Shown: one piece after another, positions 1 through 8,404 of the stretch | Numbering within the stretch: the stretch's first letter is position 1 | How the letters are laid out: every line of letters begins with the position of its first letter | Source of the DNA: Flavobacterium aquariorum | GTDB lineage: Bacteria > Bacteroidota > Bacteroidia > Flavobacteriales > Flavobacteriaceae | DNA length: 64,000 bases | Assembly (NCBI RefSeq): GCF_003254745.1 | Contig: NZ_QKXH01000001.1 | Location: forward strand, 124,001 to 188,000 | Direction of reading: 5' to 3' | Translations under genes and position numbers: made by a program | The notes under the pieces: model-generated | Seen by the model: only the letters and a program-made list of their open reading frames with translations | Told to the model about the DNA's origin: nothing | Databases searched by the model: none

Positions 1-972
1 AAAAATAAATCTGATGTTAATCAACTTTATTTGGAAACACAAAAATTATATGAAAAATTAGCAGTTTTACGATTTGTGGAAGAACATTTTTCGGATGCGA
101 AACCAACTATTGGCCAAGCAGAAGTGGTGGAAAAAATGAAAGAATTTTTCGAAACCATTTCCGTTCCCGAATTTCAAAGACCTTCTTCAATCATCAAAGC
201 CGATATAGAAGAAACTCCTGTAGTTGAAATTATTGAGGACAAAACTATCGCTCCTATTGAAGTAGAAGAAGTAGAAGTAAAGGAAGAAGATAGCAAAATT
301 GAAATCGAAGAAGTCATTGCTACAAGCGAAGAAGTTCCAACTTCAGTTACTTCTGAACCTTTAGCTGTGGCAGAAGAATCCGAAGACATTATTTCTGAAA
401 AAACAGAAGAAGATACCCCGATTGAAAAACCAATGTTCGTTCTGGAAGAAACAGAAATTGAACCAATTGCTGCATCAATTGTTGAACCAATAGAAACTGC
501 AAAGCCGGAATCACCTAAGAAAAAGGAAATAGTCCAAATATCTTTTGATGACCTACTCGGTGGAAAATATACTGATCCTGATTTTGTGAAAGTATCTACT
601 TCTGATAAAAAACAAGAATCAGATCCTATCCAACCAATACCTTCTTTAGATTTTCAAAAAGAACCCATTTTAAATGCTCCGCAAACGACGACTGAAAAAG
701 CAGAACCTAAAACTATTACCCTAAATGACAAATTAGCAAAAGAAATCAACATTGGGCTCAACGACCGAATTGCTTTTGTTAAACATCTTTTTGGTGGAAA
801 CAATGAAGATTACAATCGCGTAGTAAATCAACTCATCACATTTGATACTTTTACTGAAACCAAAACTTTTATTGACGAAATGGTAAAACCTGATTACAAT
901 AATTGGGAAGGAAAAGAAGATTACGAAAATCGTTTTATGGAAATCATAGAGAAAAAATTCTTATCGTTTTAG
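1..972 (+). CDS. Glu-rich hypothetical protein (5' end outside window)
   Basis: The frame is open from base 1, so the gene starts upstream of the window. About 323 residues are visible. The middle (roughly residues 60-170 of the visible part) is very rich in Glu, Ile, Val and Thr and is probably disordered. The C-terminal ~100 residues are more ordinary and look globular: they contain LNDRIAFVKHLFGG, followed by several Phe/Asp-rich helical segments and a C-terminal Phe. I recognise no named domain or enzyme motif. It lies 57 bases upstream of rsmI on the same strand. The acidic linker plus compact C-terminal domain suggests a scaffold or regulatory protein, but no function can be assigned. 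Confidence 0.8.
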   Translation, partial: KNKSDVNQLYLETQKLYEKLAVLRFVEEHFSDAKPTIGQAEVVEKMKEFFETISVPEFQRPSSIIKADIEETPVVEIIEDKTIAPIEVEEVEVKEEDSKIEIEEVIATSEEVPTSVTSEPLAVAEESEDIISEKTEEDTPIEKPMFVLEETEIEPIAASIVEPIETAKPESPKKKEIVQISFDDLLGGKYTDPDFVKVSTSDKKQESDPIQPIPSLDFQKEPILNAPQTTTEKAEPKTITLNDKLAKEINIGLNDRIAFVKHLFGGNNEDYNRVVNQLITFDTFTETKTFIDEMVKPDYNNWEGKEDYENRFMEIIEKKFLSF

Positions 973-1029
973 TGATTTCAACTTTACTCATTTTATATTT
1001 TATTAAATCCTCTCTTTTAAGCAAGAAAA

Positions 1030-1746
1030 ATGTCAAAATTATATATAGTCCCTACTCCTATTGGCAACCTCGAAGACATGACTTTTCGGGCCATTAGGAT
1101 TCTTAAAGAAGTAGATTTAATCCTTGCCGAAGACACTAGAACGAGTGGTAAATTACTCAAGCATTTTGAGATTGGCACACACATGCACAGTCATCACATG
1201 CATAACGAACACAAAACAATCGAGAATGTAATTTCTAGATTGAAAGCTGGCGAGAACATCGCCTTAATTTCGGATGCAGGAACACCAGCGATTTCCGATC
1301 CCGGATTTTTGCTTACTCGCGCTTGTATCGAAAACGGAATTGCTGTAGAATGTTTACCTGGTGCAACTGCTTTTGTTCCTGCCCTTGTCAATAGTGGTTT
1401 ACCCAATGACAAATTTGTTTTTGAAGGTTTCCTTCCAGAAAAAAAAGGAAGACAAACCCGATATCTGGAACTGGCCGAGGAAACCCGCACGATGATTCTG
1501 TATGTTTCCCCACATAAATTAGTTAAAACTTTAGCTGAATTTATTACCTATTTTGGCGAAGACCGTACTATTTGCGTTTGTAGGGAATTATCAAAACTAC
1601 ACGAAGAAAATGTACGCGGAACGGCTCGCGAAGTCCTGACACATTTTGAAAAAACAGCTCCTCGTGGTGAAATTGTCGTAGTCATCGCAGGAAAAACAGT
1701 TGTAAAAGAAGCAAAGAAAAGTAAATTTCAAAAAGACGAAGAATAA
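1030..1746 (+). CDS. rsmI: 16S rRNA (cytidine1402-2'-O)-methyltransferase RsmI
   Basis: RsmI uses S-adenosylmethionine to 2'-O-methylate C1402 in the decoding centre of 16S rRNA. The 238-aa protein has the tetrapyrrole-methylase fold signatures of this family: PTPIGNLEDMTFRA at residues 8-21, AEDTRTSGKLLKH at about 33-45 and ISDAGTPAISDPG at 80-92. It is shorter than the roughly 280-aa E. coli enzyme and lacks most of the C-terminal extension. The end is Lys-rich. The ATG start is followed directly by the conserved N-terminal strand. The HopJ-like gene starts 11 bases after its stop, so the two are probably co-transcribed. Confidence 0.95.
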   Translation: MSKLYIVPTPIGNLEDMTFRAIRILKEVDLILAEDTRTSGKLLKHFEIGTHMHSHHMHNEHKTIENVISRLKAGENIALISDAGTPAISDPGFLLTRACIENGIAVECLPGATAFVPALVNSGLPNDKFVFEGFLPEKKGRQTRYLELAEETRTMILYVSPHKLVKTLAEFITYFGEDRTICVCRELSKLHEENVRGTAREVLTHFEKTAPRGEIVVVIAGKTVVKEAKKSKFQKDEE

Positions 1747-1756
1747 ATACAAGAAT

Positions 1757-2098
1757 ATGAATATCAATACCTTTTTAGACAAACTAAAAGATCCAACAAC
1801 AATAACATTCGCAGAGACAATTGCAACAATAGAAGAAAACTACACTTTTACGCCGACTGCTTTTAAAAACGGAGAACAACATAATGCGGCTGGAGAAAAC
1901 TCGGGATCTTGCAAATTATTTGCTTTTGCACTATTGCAAAAATTATCCGTTGCCGAGACTTTAGCCTGTTTTGGGGCCTATTATTTTGAAGAAGTTTTGG
2001 GAGATCCAACCGGAACCAATCATCAAAACATTCGCAATTTCATGAAAACAGGCTGGGACGGAATTCAATTTGAAGGAGAAGCATTGCTTTTGAAATAG
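1757..2098 (+). CDS. HopJ-family protein
   Basis: This 113-aa protein matches the HopJ type III effector family in length and in its conserved core, with FTPTAFKNGEQHNAAGENSGSC followed by KLFAFALLQ and an FGAYYFEEVLGDPTGTNHQNIRNFM tail, given here as three separate segments. The family is named after a Pseudomonas effector, but it is widespread in free-living marine and freshwater bacteria with no type III secretion. A housekeeping or stress role is therefore more likely than secretion. No signal peptide or membrane segment is present. It follows rsmI by 11 bases and precedes recJ by 48, in the same direction. The biochemical function is unknown. Confidence 0.85.
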   Translation: MNINTFLDKLKDPTTITFAETIATIEENYTFTPTAFKNGEQHNAAGENSGSCKLFAFALLQKLSVAETLACFGAYYFEEVLGDPTGTNHQNIRNFMKTGWDGIQFEGEALLLK

Positions 2099-2146
2099 TT
2101 TTATTGCCTAAATATAAAAAATCAGAAACTAAAACCTTCATAAAAA

Positions 2147-3835
2147 ATGCGTTGGACACTTAAGCCAAAACCTGCTGAAGAAAAAATAAAGCGTCTAGCC
2201 CAAGCTTTGAATGTAGAAGAATTTGTCGCTGCTTTACTGATACAAAGGGGCATCGAAACTTTTGAACAGGCCAAATTTTTTTTTCGCCCAAGTTTAGAGG
2301 ATTTGCACGATCCATTTCTGATGAAAGATATGGACAAAGCTGTCGAGCGCATCGAAAAAGCCATTGCAAATCAAGAAAACATACTTGTATTCGGTGATTA
2401 TGATGTCGACGGAACCACTGCAGTATCTCTGGTTTCTTCATATTTGAAGAGCTATTACCCCAATATTGCCACTTATATTCCGGATCGTTACAACGAAGGC
2501 TACGGTATTTCCTATGCGGGAATTGATTTTGCTGATGATAACGGATTTTCACTCATCATAGCCCTAGATTGCGGTATAAAATCCATAGATCATGTCGCTT
2601 ACGCAAAAGAACGAAACATTGATTTTATCATCTGCGATCATCATCGGCCAGGTGACTTTTTGCCCGAAGCCATTGCGGTTTTGGATCCAAAACGCGAAGA
2701 CTGTAATTATCCTTATGATGAATTGTGTGGTTGCGGCGTAGGTTTTAAACTTATTCAGGCGTTAGGTTCCAACAAAAATCAAACCATCGAAGATTTGGTT
2801 TTATATCTTGATTTGGTTGCCACAGCAATTGCTGCCGATATTGTTCCCATGACCGGTGAAAATCGTGTATTGGCCTATTTTGGATTACAAGTAATTAATG
2901 CAGAACCGAGACCTGGAATTAAGGCATTAATACATCAAATAAAAAAGAAAACACTAGATATTACAGATGTTGTATTTATAATTGCCCCTCGAATCAATGC
3001 TGCAGGACGCATCAAACACGGTAATCATGCCGTCGAATTATTGACTGAATTTGATTTTGAACAAGCGCAACAATTTGCTTCCGAAATTGAACAATACAAT
3101 ACTGATCGAAAAGATTTGGATAAACAAATCACAAAAGAAGCGCTCCAGCAAATTATCCAAAACCAGGAAGAGAAAAACTTTACTTCGGTGGTTTTTCAAG
3201 AAGATTGGCACAAAGGAGTTATTGGAATTGTAGCTTCACGACTAATCGAAACCTATTATCGTCCCACATTGGTTTTTACAAAAAGTGGTGATAAATATGC
3301 AGCTTCGGCACGTTCCGTAAAAGGATTTGATGTGTACAATGCACTCGAGGCCTGTTCGGAACATTTGGAGCAATTTGGGGGACATATGTATGCCGCAGGA
3401 ATGACTTTGGCAGCAGAAAATTATCAAAACTTCAAAAACGCATTTGAAAAAACAGTGCAGGAAACCATTCATCCCGATCAATTGACTCCAGAGATATCTA
3501 TTGATGCCGAAATTAATTTTGAAGACATTTCTCCAAAATTAATTAGAATCCTAAAACAATTTGAACCCTTTGGCCCATTAAATATGACCCCTGTTTTTTT
3601 GACCAAAAAAATAAAAGATACGGGCTACGCCAAAACACTGGGTTCTGAAAATGAGCATTTAAAGCTATTTGTAAAACAAAATAACTCGGAAGGTCTTTCC
3701 GCTATTGGCTTTGGACTAGGAAATAAAAAAGAGTTAACTTCTAATCAAAAAGAATTTGAAGCCGTATATTGCATCGATGAAAATGAGTGGAATGATAAAG
3801 TAAGCATTCAATTACGGTTAAAAGACATTAAATAA
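2147..3835 (+). CDS. recJ: Single-stranded-DNA-specific exonuclease RecJ
   Basis: RecJ is a 5'-3' single-strand DNA exonuclease that acts in recombination and in base-excision and mismatch repair. The 562-aa protein has the DHH-superfamily motifs: DYDVDG at residues 84-89, an Asp-Cys-Gly motif near 141-143, DHH at 164-166, and the DHHA1 region around SARSVKGFDVYNAL and GGHMYAAGMT. The C-terminal OB-like domain follows. The length is normal for the family. The start codon lies just before the RWTLKPKP segment typical of the Bacteroidota proteins. An MFS gene follows 12 bases after the stop, suggesting co-transcription. Confidence 0.95.
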   Translation: MRWTLKPKPAEEKIKRLAQALNVEEFVAALLIQRGIETFEQAKFFFRPSLEDLHDPFLMKDMDKAVERIEKAIANQENILVFGDYDVDGTTAVSLVSSYLKSYYPNIATYIPDRYNEGYGISYAGIDFADDNGFSLIIALDCGIKSIDHVAYAKERNIDFIICDHHRPGDFLPEAIAVLDPKREDCNYPYDELCGCGVGFKLIQALGSNKNQTIEDLVLYLDLVATAIAADIVPMTGENRVLAYFGLQVINAEPRPGIKALIHQIKKKTLDITDVVFIIAPRINAAGRIKHGNHAVELLTEFDFEQAQQFASEIEQYNTDRKDLDKQITKEALQQIIQNQEEKNFTSVVFQEDWHKGVIGIVASRLIETYYRPTLVFTKSGDKYAASARSVKGFDVYNALEACSEHLEQFGGHMYAAGMTLAAENYQNFKNAFEKTVQETIHPDQLTPEISIDAEINFEDISPKLIRILKQFEPFGPLNMTPVFLTKKIKDTGYAKTLGSENEHLKLFVKQNNSEGLSAIGFGLGNKKELTSNQKEFEAVYCIDENEWNDKVSIQLRLKDIK

Positions 3836-3847
3836 TTAGCATTTACA

Positions 3848-5116
3848 ATGAAAAAAAATGATCCTTACGCAGCTCTGAGATTCAAGGAGTTCAACACCTT
3901 TTTGTTGATTCGTTTTGCCATGGTTTTTGCCTGGTCAATGCAGTTTATCATCATCGAATGGGAAGTTTATAGAATTACAAAAAGTGCACTTTCGCTTGGT
4001 ATTATTGGTTTAATGGAAATCATTCCTGCCATATCTGTGTCATTATTCGCAGGACATTTTGTCGATCAAAATGAAAAAAAGGGCCTTTTATCCAAATGTA
4101 TTCTAGGGTTTTCAGTAATTAGTTTGGGATTGTTTTTAATCACTTGGCCAAAGGTAAATGTTGGTTTACCTACAACTACTATTCTATATACTATCTATGG
4201 CCTAGTCTTCTTTGGGGGAATTGTCCGTTCATTTTTAGGGCCAACTGTTTTTTCGCTTTTGGCACTAATTGTTCCTAAAAAAGCGTATTCAAACGCAGCC
4301 ACTTGGAGTAGTTCTGTCTGGCAAGTGGGTTCTGTTGTGGGGCCTGCCGTTGCGGGTTTCTCTATTCACTTAATCGGAGTTCATTGGTCTATGTGTTTGG
4401 TTTTTGCGTGCTCTCTTTTTGCTCTGCTACTGTTAACCCAAATCGGGAAAAAACCTATTTTGAATCCAAAAATTGGCGAACCCGTTATGGACAGTTTGAA
4501 AGAAGGTGTCAAGTTTGTTTATAACAACAAATCTATTTTAAGTGCCTTAACCCTTGATATGGCAGCCGTTTTGTTTGGTGGAGCGGTAGCATTACTGCCT
4601 ATTTTTGCTTTAGACATTTTAAAAGTAGGCCCTCAAGGATTTGGATTTCTAAGAGCCGCCCCAGCAGTTGGTGCCATTTTAACCATGTTTTTTACAGCCT
4701 ATGTTCCTGTGAATAAAAATGCCGGTATGAAATTATTGACCGCCATCTTCTTATTTGGAGTGTGCATCATCATATTTGGACTTTCCACCAGCTTTTGGAT
4801 TTCACTTTTAGCTCTATTTTTCAGTGGGGTTGTTGATGGAATTTCAATGGTTATCCGACAAACGATTTTACAGCTAAAAACTCCCGACCACATGCGCGGG
4901 CGTGTAGCCTCCGTAAATTCAATATTTGTTGGTTCTTCAAATGAGTTGGGCGCTTTTGAAAGTGGACTAACTGCAAAACTGATGGGGACCGTTACTGCTG
5001 TTGTATTTGGCGGAAGTATGACGCTTCTTATTGTCGTTTTCACAGGCTTGGTATCTCCTGAATTTAGAAAATTAGATTTGCAAAAAGACATGGATGACCA
5101 TGAAAAACATGAATAA
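3848..5116 (+). CDS. MFS transporter, EntS/DHA3-like
   Basis: This 422-aa integral membrane protein has the hydrophobic pattern of a 12-helix major facilitator. The loop between helices 2 and 3 carries the motif AGHFVDQNEKKG, an MFS motif-A variant, and a central loop lies near residue 205. The segment SSSVWQVGSVVGPAVAG and the late DHMRGRVASVNSIFVG resemble the EntS/DHA3 exporter subfamily, which includes siderophore and macrolide exporters. The substrate cannot be read from the sequence. The gene follows recJ by 12 bases and converges on the CHAD gene. Confidence 0.88.
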   Translation: MKKNDPYAALRFKEFNTFLLIRFAMVFAWSMQFIIIEWEVYRITKSALSLGIIGLMEIIPAISVSLFAGHFVDQNEKKGLLSKCILGFSVISLGLFLITWPKVNVGLPTTTILYTIYGLVFFGGIVRSFLGPTVFSLLALIVPKKAYSNAATWSSSVWQVGSVVGPAVAGFSIHLIGVHWSMCLVFACSLFALLLLTQIGKKPILNPKIGEPVMDSLKEGVKFVYNNKSILSALTLDMAAVLFGGAVALLPIFALDILKVGPQGFGFLRAAPAVGAILTMFFTAYVPVNKNAGMKLLTAIFLFGVCIIIFGLSTSFWISLLALFFSGVVDGISMVIRQTILQLKTPDHMRGRVASVNSIFVGSSNELGAFESGLTAKLMGTVTAVVFGGSMTLLIVVFTGLVSPEFRKLDLQKDMDDHEKHE

Positions 5117-5198
5117 TATTAAGTTCTAAATTATCCATTTTAAACGAAAACAAACGAACAATTCCTTAACATTTATTTCTTAAATTCTTAGGCGCTCT

Positions 5199-5930
5199 TC
5201 ATAACGGTTTACAATTTGTGAATAATGCATTAAATTGTCTTAGTTCTTTTCGCCTCAATTTTGAAATATACTCAAGTGGTTTTTGCTTACAATTTTGATA
5301 CGAAAGAAACTCAATCGAAGAATAGGTATCATGCCAATTACCCACTTTTTCTTGTAGTTCATTAATATATCTTTTATCCAAGTTGACTTCTTTTCTTATT
5401 TTTTTAGGCAAAGCATCATATATGAACAGTATTTTTTTTAGGCTCTTTCTAAATTGGTGCAAACCTTCTCTATTTTTATTCTGAAAATCCTGGCTTGCTT
5501 TTGTCAACTCTTTCTCAAAATAGGATTTAACAACATCCTTATCAGGTAGATATGGTGGAAAAGCAACCCCTTCACGAAAAACACCAATAAACTCTATGTA
5601 TTGGGGAAGGATTTTTTGAAACTGTTTTTTTAAGAGATTTTCTTTCTTTTTTAATTCACGAAGAAGTCTTTTCGGAAGATGTTTGAACGATCCAATTATT
5701 TGGATTTCCCTTATTTCTCCAGTTTTCTGATATACCGATTTTAGTTCAATAGCACTATAGGGCTCATTATACAAATCTTCTGCAAAAGAAAACAAAGCAT
5801 TTACAATCTTTATACCTAATCTCAAAAGATGAAGATGTTTGGGTTTACCATTCTTCGAATAGGCACAAAGATGTTTTTTGACAGATTTTAGATGATCTGA
5901 AACATGATGATATAACAAATCTTCTTTCAT
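5199..5930 (-). CDS. CHAD domain-containing protein
   Basis: This 243-aa protein is predicted to be all-helical and rich in Lys and His, as expected for CHAD (conserved histidine alpha-helical domain) proteins, which bind polyphosphate or other anions through conserved basic residues. It shows repeated His/Arg helices such as KHLHLLRLGIKI near residues 31-42 and LHQFRKSLKKILF in the second half. There is no attached CYTH domain, so it is a stand-alone CHAD protein. It converges with the upstream MFS gene. No enzymatic role is implied. Confidence 0.8.
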   Translation of the reverse strand: MKEDLLYHHVSDHLKSVKKHLCAYSKNGKPKHLHLLRLGIKIVNALFSFAEDLYNEPYSAIELKSVYQKTGEIREIQIIGSFKHLPKRLLRELKKKENLLKKQFQKILPQYIEFIGVFREGVAFPPYLPDKDVVKSYFEKELTKASQDFQNKNREGLHQFRKSLKKILFIYDALPKKIRKEVNLDKRYINELQEKVGNWHDTYSSIEFLSYQNCKQKPLEYISKLRRKELRQFNALFTNCKPL

Positions 5931-6203
5931 TAGCTTTTTTTACTGATGAGTTATAACACTTATATATTAATTTGTTTTAGTAATCTTTTGCCAGGTTAAT
6001 CCCCTTAAGAATTTATAGATCTTTATAACAAACCCAGTTTTTAAATTAGGCACCTACCGTATCTGGATTCTGCGATAAAGAACTATAATAACACCTATCA
6101 AAATTACACATATTTCTTTGTTTACTAAAGACTTAGCAATAAAATATTGAAATGTTTTTATAGTATCAATTCAAAATTTTGACAAATAATAATCAATATA
6201 ATT

Positions 6204-6890
6204 TTACTGTAATTTTTGGATAATATTCCAAACACTAATTTTGGTTCTGGTTTGAAACCCTAATTTTTTGTATAGTTTTATTGCTCCGATATTGGATTCG
6301 GCAACATGTAAAAATGGAGTTTTATTTTTTGCGAAAATAGCATTTGCAGTATGTGCAACTAATTGCTTTGCATATCCTTTTCCAGTATGTTCCGGATGCG
6401 TGATTACCGCACTTATTTCGATATATTCATCCATTTGCATACGCTCTCCCGTCACAGCAACGAGTTGATTGTTTTTATAAATACCGTAATAATTTCCCAA
6501 TGAAGAAGTCTTCTTTTTAAAATAATCGGGATAAACAATTTTTACCAATCCCAATAAATCGTCTAAATGTTCCTCTTCTAATTTAACAATCTGATCTTCG
6601 ATATCTCCTTCAATTTTGTCATGAATAGTCATTTGCAAACAGATTAATTCATTGTTTAATTTTAAGCTATCAGGTACATTTGGTTTCTGCCCAATAATAA
6701 AAAAATTACTGGCTAGTTTAGCATATTCAGAAATAGACTGTTCTATGTTATCAAAATCAATAAAACCTCCAAAAGGACAATAATCAGGGTGATAAAATTT
6801 TATAGTTCCAAAATCAATTCCAAAATCTTTATGCGTTTCGGACACTGAATACCAAACGGGATTGTCTAATTTATGATTACTAGTTGCCAT
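6204..6890 (-). CDS. GNAT family N-acetyltransferase
   Basis: The C-terminal ~100 residues are a GCN5-related acetyltransferase domain. They contain the beta-strand EYIEISAVITHPEHTGKGYAKQLV, split here as EISAVITHPEHTGKGYAKQL, with the acetyl-CoA-binding turn at HTGKGYA, then HVAESNIGAIKLYKKLGF. This arrangement is typical of the FR47-like subfamily. The N-terminal half is unassigned. I chose the ATG at 6890 (MATSNHK, 228 aa) over an upstream ATG at 6914, because the extra eight residues look like untranslated leader. The substrate is unknown. lpxH lies upstream on the same strand, 50 bases away. Confidence 0.85.
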   Translation of the reverse strand: MATSNHKLDNPVWYSVSETHKDFGIDFGTIKFYHPDYCPFGGFIDFDNIEQSISEYAKLASNFFIIGQKPNVPDSLKLNNELICLQMTIHDKIEGDIEDQIVKLEEEHLDDLLGLVKIVYPDYFKKKTSSLGNYYGIYKNNQLVAVTGERMQMDEYIEISAVITHPEHTGKGYAKQLVAHTANAIFAKNKTPFLHVAESNIGAIKLYKKLGFQTRTKISVWNIIQKLQ

Positions 6891-6940
6891 CTTTATTTTA
6901 TTTATGAAATACAAAAAATGAGTTCTACTAACAGTGAAAT

Positions 6941-7696
6941 TTATTCAATCTTTTTAACCTCGAATTTTTCTCCATCAAAAACTCCGTAGGTAAAATATGT
7001 GATCCAATCTCCAAGATTTACATATTCTGAATTTTCGCCAACTGTTTTAATCATTGGCAAATGACGGTGACCAAAAACAAAATAATTATAGTGTTTGGTT
7101 TCCAATTTTCGTTTGGCATAAAGAATAAGCCATTCATTTTCTTCACCTAAAAACTTCACATCTTCGGCACCGGAAATCAATTTATTTTTAACAGAAAGAT
7201 ATTGCGCTAATTTAACTCCAATATCGGGATGAAGCCATCTAAAAAGCCATTTTGAAAATGGATTGGTAAACACTTTTTTCATGCGTTTATATCCTAAATC
7301 CCCAGGCCCCTTGCCGTCGCCGTGACCAATCAAAAAGGTTTTATCCCCAAAAGCAAATTCTTTGTTATCGTGATAAACAGGAATGTTCAACTCGGTTTCA
7401 AAATAATCAGCCATCCATAAATCATGGTTTCCCACAAAGAAATAAATAGGAACACCGCTGTCGCGAATTTCGGCCAATTTACCCAAAATACGAACAAATC
7501 CTTTTGGAACAACAGTCTTATATTCGAACCAGAAATCAAATAAATCACCCAAAAGAAATATTGCTTCGGCATCATCTTTTATTTCGTTCAGCCAAGCGAC
7601 AAACTTTTGCTCTCTCGGAAAACTCAACTCTGGAGTTGGTGCGCCAAAATGCTGATCGGAGGCAAAATAGATTTTTTTATTGTTGGATAATTGCAT
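6941..7696 (-). CDS. lpxH: UDP-2,3-diacylglucosamine diphosphatase
   Basis: LpxH hydrolyses UDP-2,3-diacylglucosamine to lipid X and UMP in lipid A synthesis at the inner membrane. The 251-aa protein has a complete calcineurin-like metallophosphoesterase set: D14 and H16 in SDQHFGAP, D51 in GDLFDFW, the GNHD motif at 89-92, GHGD at 124-127 and GHRH at 209-212. This confirms a Gram-negative outer membrane. The gene follows queD by 14 bases and probably shares its transcript. The Bacteroidota enzyme is slightly longer than the E. coli one. Confidence 0.92.
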   Translation of the reverse strand: MQLSNNKKIYFASDQHFGAPTPELSFPREQKFVAWLNEIKDDAEAIFLLGDLFDFWFEYKTVVPKGFVRILGKLAEIRDSGVPIYFFVGNHDLWMADYFETELNIPVYHDNKEFAFGDKTFLIGHGDGKGPGDLGYKRMKKVFTNPFSKWLFRWLHPDIGVKLAQYLSVKNKLISGAEDVKFLGEENEWLILYAKRKLETKHYNYFVFGHRHLPMIKTVGENSEYVNLGDWITYFTYGVFDGEKFEVKKIE

Positions 7697-7710
7697 GAAC
7701 TAAATATAAG

Positions 7711-8163
7711 TTATTGATTGTCGCTTGCAAACCATTCGGCGAATGAAGATTCCGTTTCCTGCAATTTAAGAGAAAAAAGTTCAATGTCTTGAGGTAATCT
7801 GCGGATGATTCTTTGGGAAAAATCGACAACCATATTCTCGCTCGTTGGCTGATAATCTACTAAAATTACATGATGCCCACGGTTTTTTAATTCATTTGCC
7901 AACTCAATATGCGGAGTCGTCTCGTTAAAAACGGTCGCGTGGTCGAATTGATCGACAATCTCTTCTTTTACAATTTTTTTCAGATCTGAAAAATCAATGA
8001 CCATACCAAACTTTACATTATTTCGATCCTTAATTGGTTTTCCAATAACGGTAACCGATAACTTATAACTATGACCGTGTACATTTTTACATTTCCCGTC
8101 ATATCCGTATAAAGCATGACCCGTTTCAAAATTAAATTGTTTGGTAATTCTAATATTGCTCAT
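7711..8163 (-). CDS. queD: 6-carboxytetrahydropterin synthase (QueD-like)
   Basis: QueD converts 7,8-dihydroneopterin triphosphate to 6-carboxytetrahydropterin, the second step of queuosine and 7-deazaguanine synthesis. The 150-aa protein has the zinc site of the 6-pyruvoyl-tetrahydropterin synthase fold, with the N-terminal His in FETGHALYG and both His of CKNVHGHSY. The Cys of that motif is the catalytic residue typical of QueD. Further conserved pieces are VIDFSDLK and the late ENMVVDF. It is upstream of lpxH on the same strand. Other que genes are not in the window. Confidence 0.9.
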   Translation of the reverse strand: MSNIRITKQFNFETGHALYGYDGKCKNVHGHSYKLSVTVIGKPIKDRNNVKFGMVIDFSDLKKIVKEEIVDQFDHATVFNETTPHIELANELKNRGHHVILVDYQPTSENMVVDFSQRIIRRLPQDIELFSLKLQETESSFAEWFASDNQ

Positions 8164-8242
8164 TGAAGATCTATTTTTGGTTGCAAATTTAATGAATTAG
8201 CATGAGAAATGGTCTTTTTAAAATGGGATTCCATTGCTTCCA

Positions 8243-8338
8243 ATTACTAGCCCTGATGGAAACGGCATCCTTTTTATGGGGTGATTTTTCTTCACCTCAT
8301 AAAAAGATATAGTGTACAGCAGGAAAAAGCTCCTAATA
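8243..8338. repeat. Dispersed palindromic element, copy A
   Basis: This element lies in the intergenic gap between divergent queD and the Ig-like lipoprotein gene. It begins CTAGCCCTGATGGAAACGGC and ends AGCAGGAAAAAGCTCCTA. The middle is a hairpin formed by TTTTTATG and CATAAAAA around a second inner stem, GGTGA/TCACC. The same layout occurs at 37152-37240 and, more diverged, at 21346-21511. It does not encode a protein. Dispersed elements with this look are common between Flavobacterium genes, in my recollection; the relationship to the other two copies is read directly from the sequence. Confidence 0.6.
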
Positions 8339-8404
8339 ATTCGTGAAATATTTCGATTACAGTAAATATAATTGTTATTTTGTAGAATCAAATTTTAGTT
8401 CATT

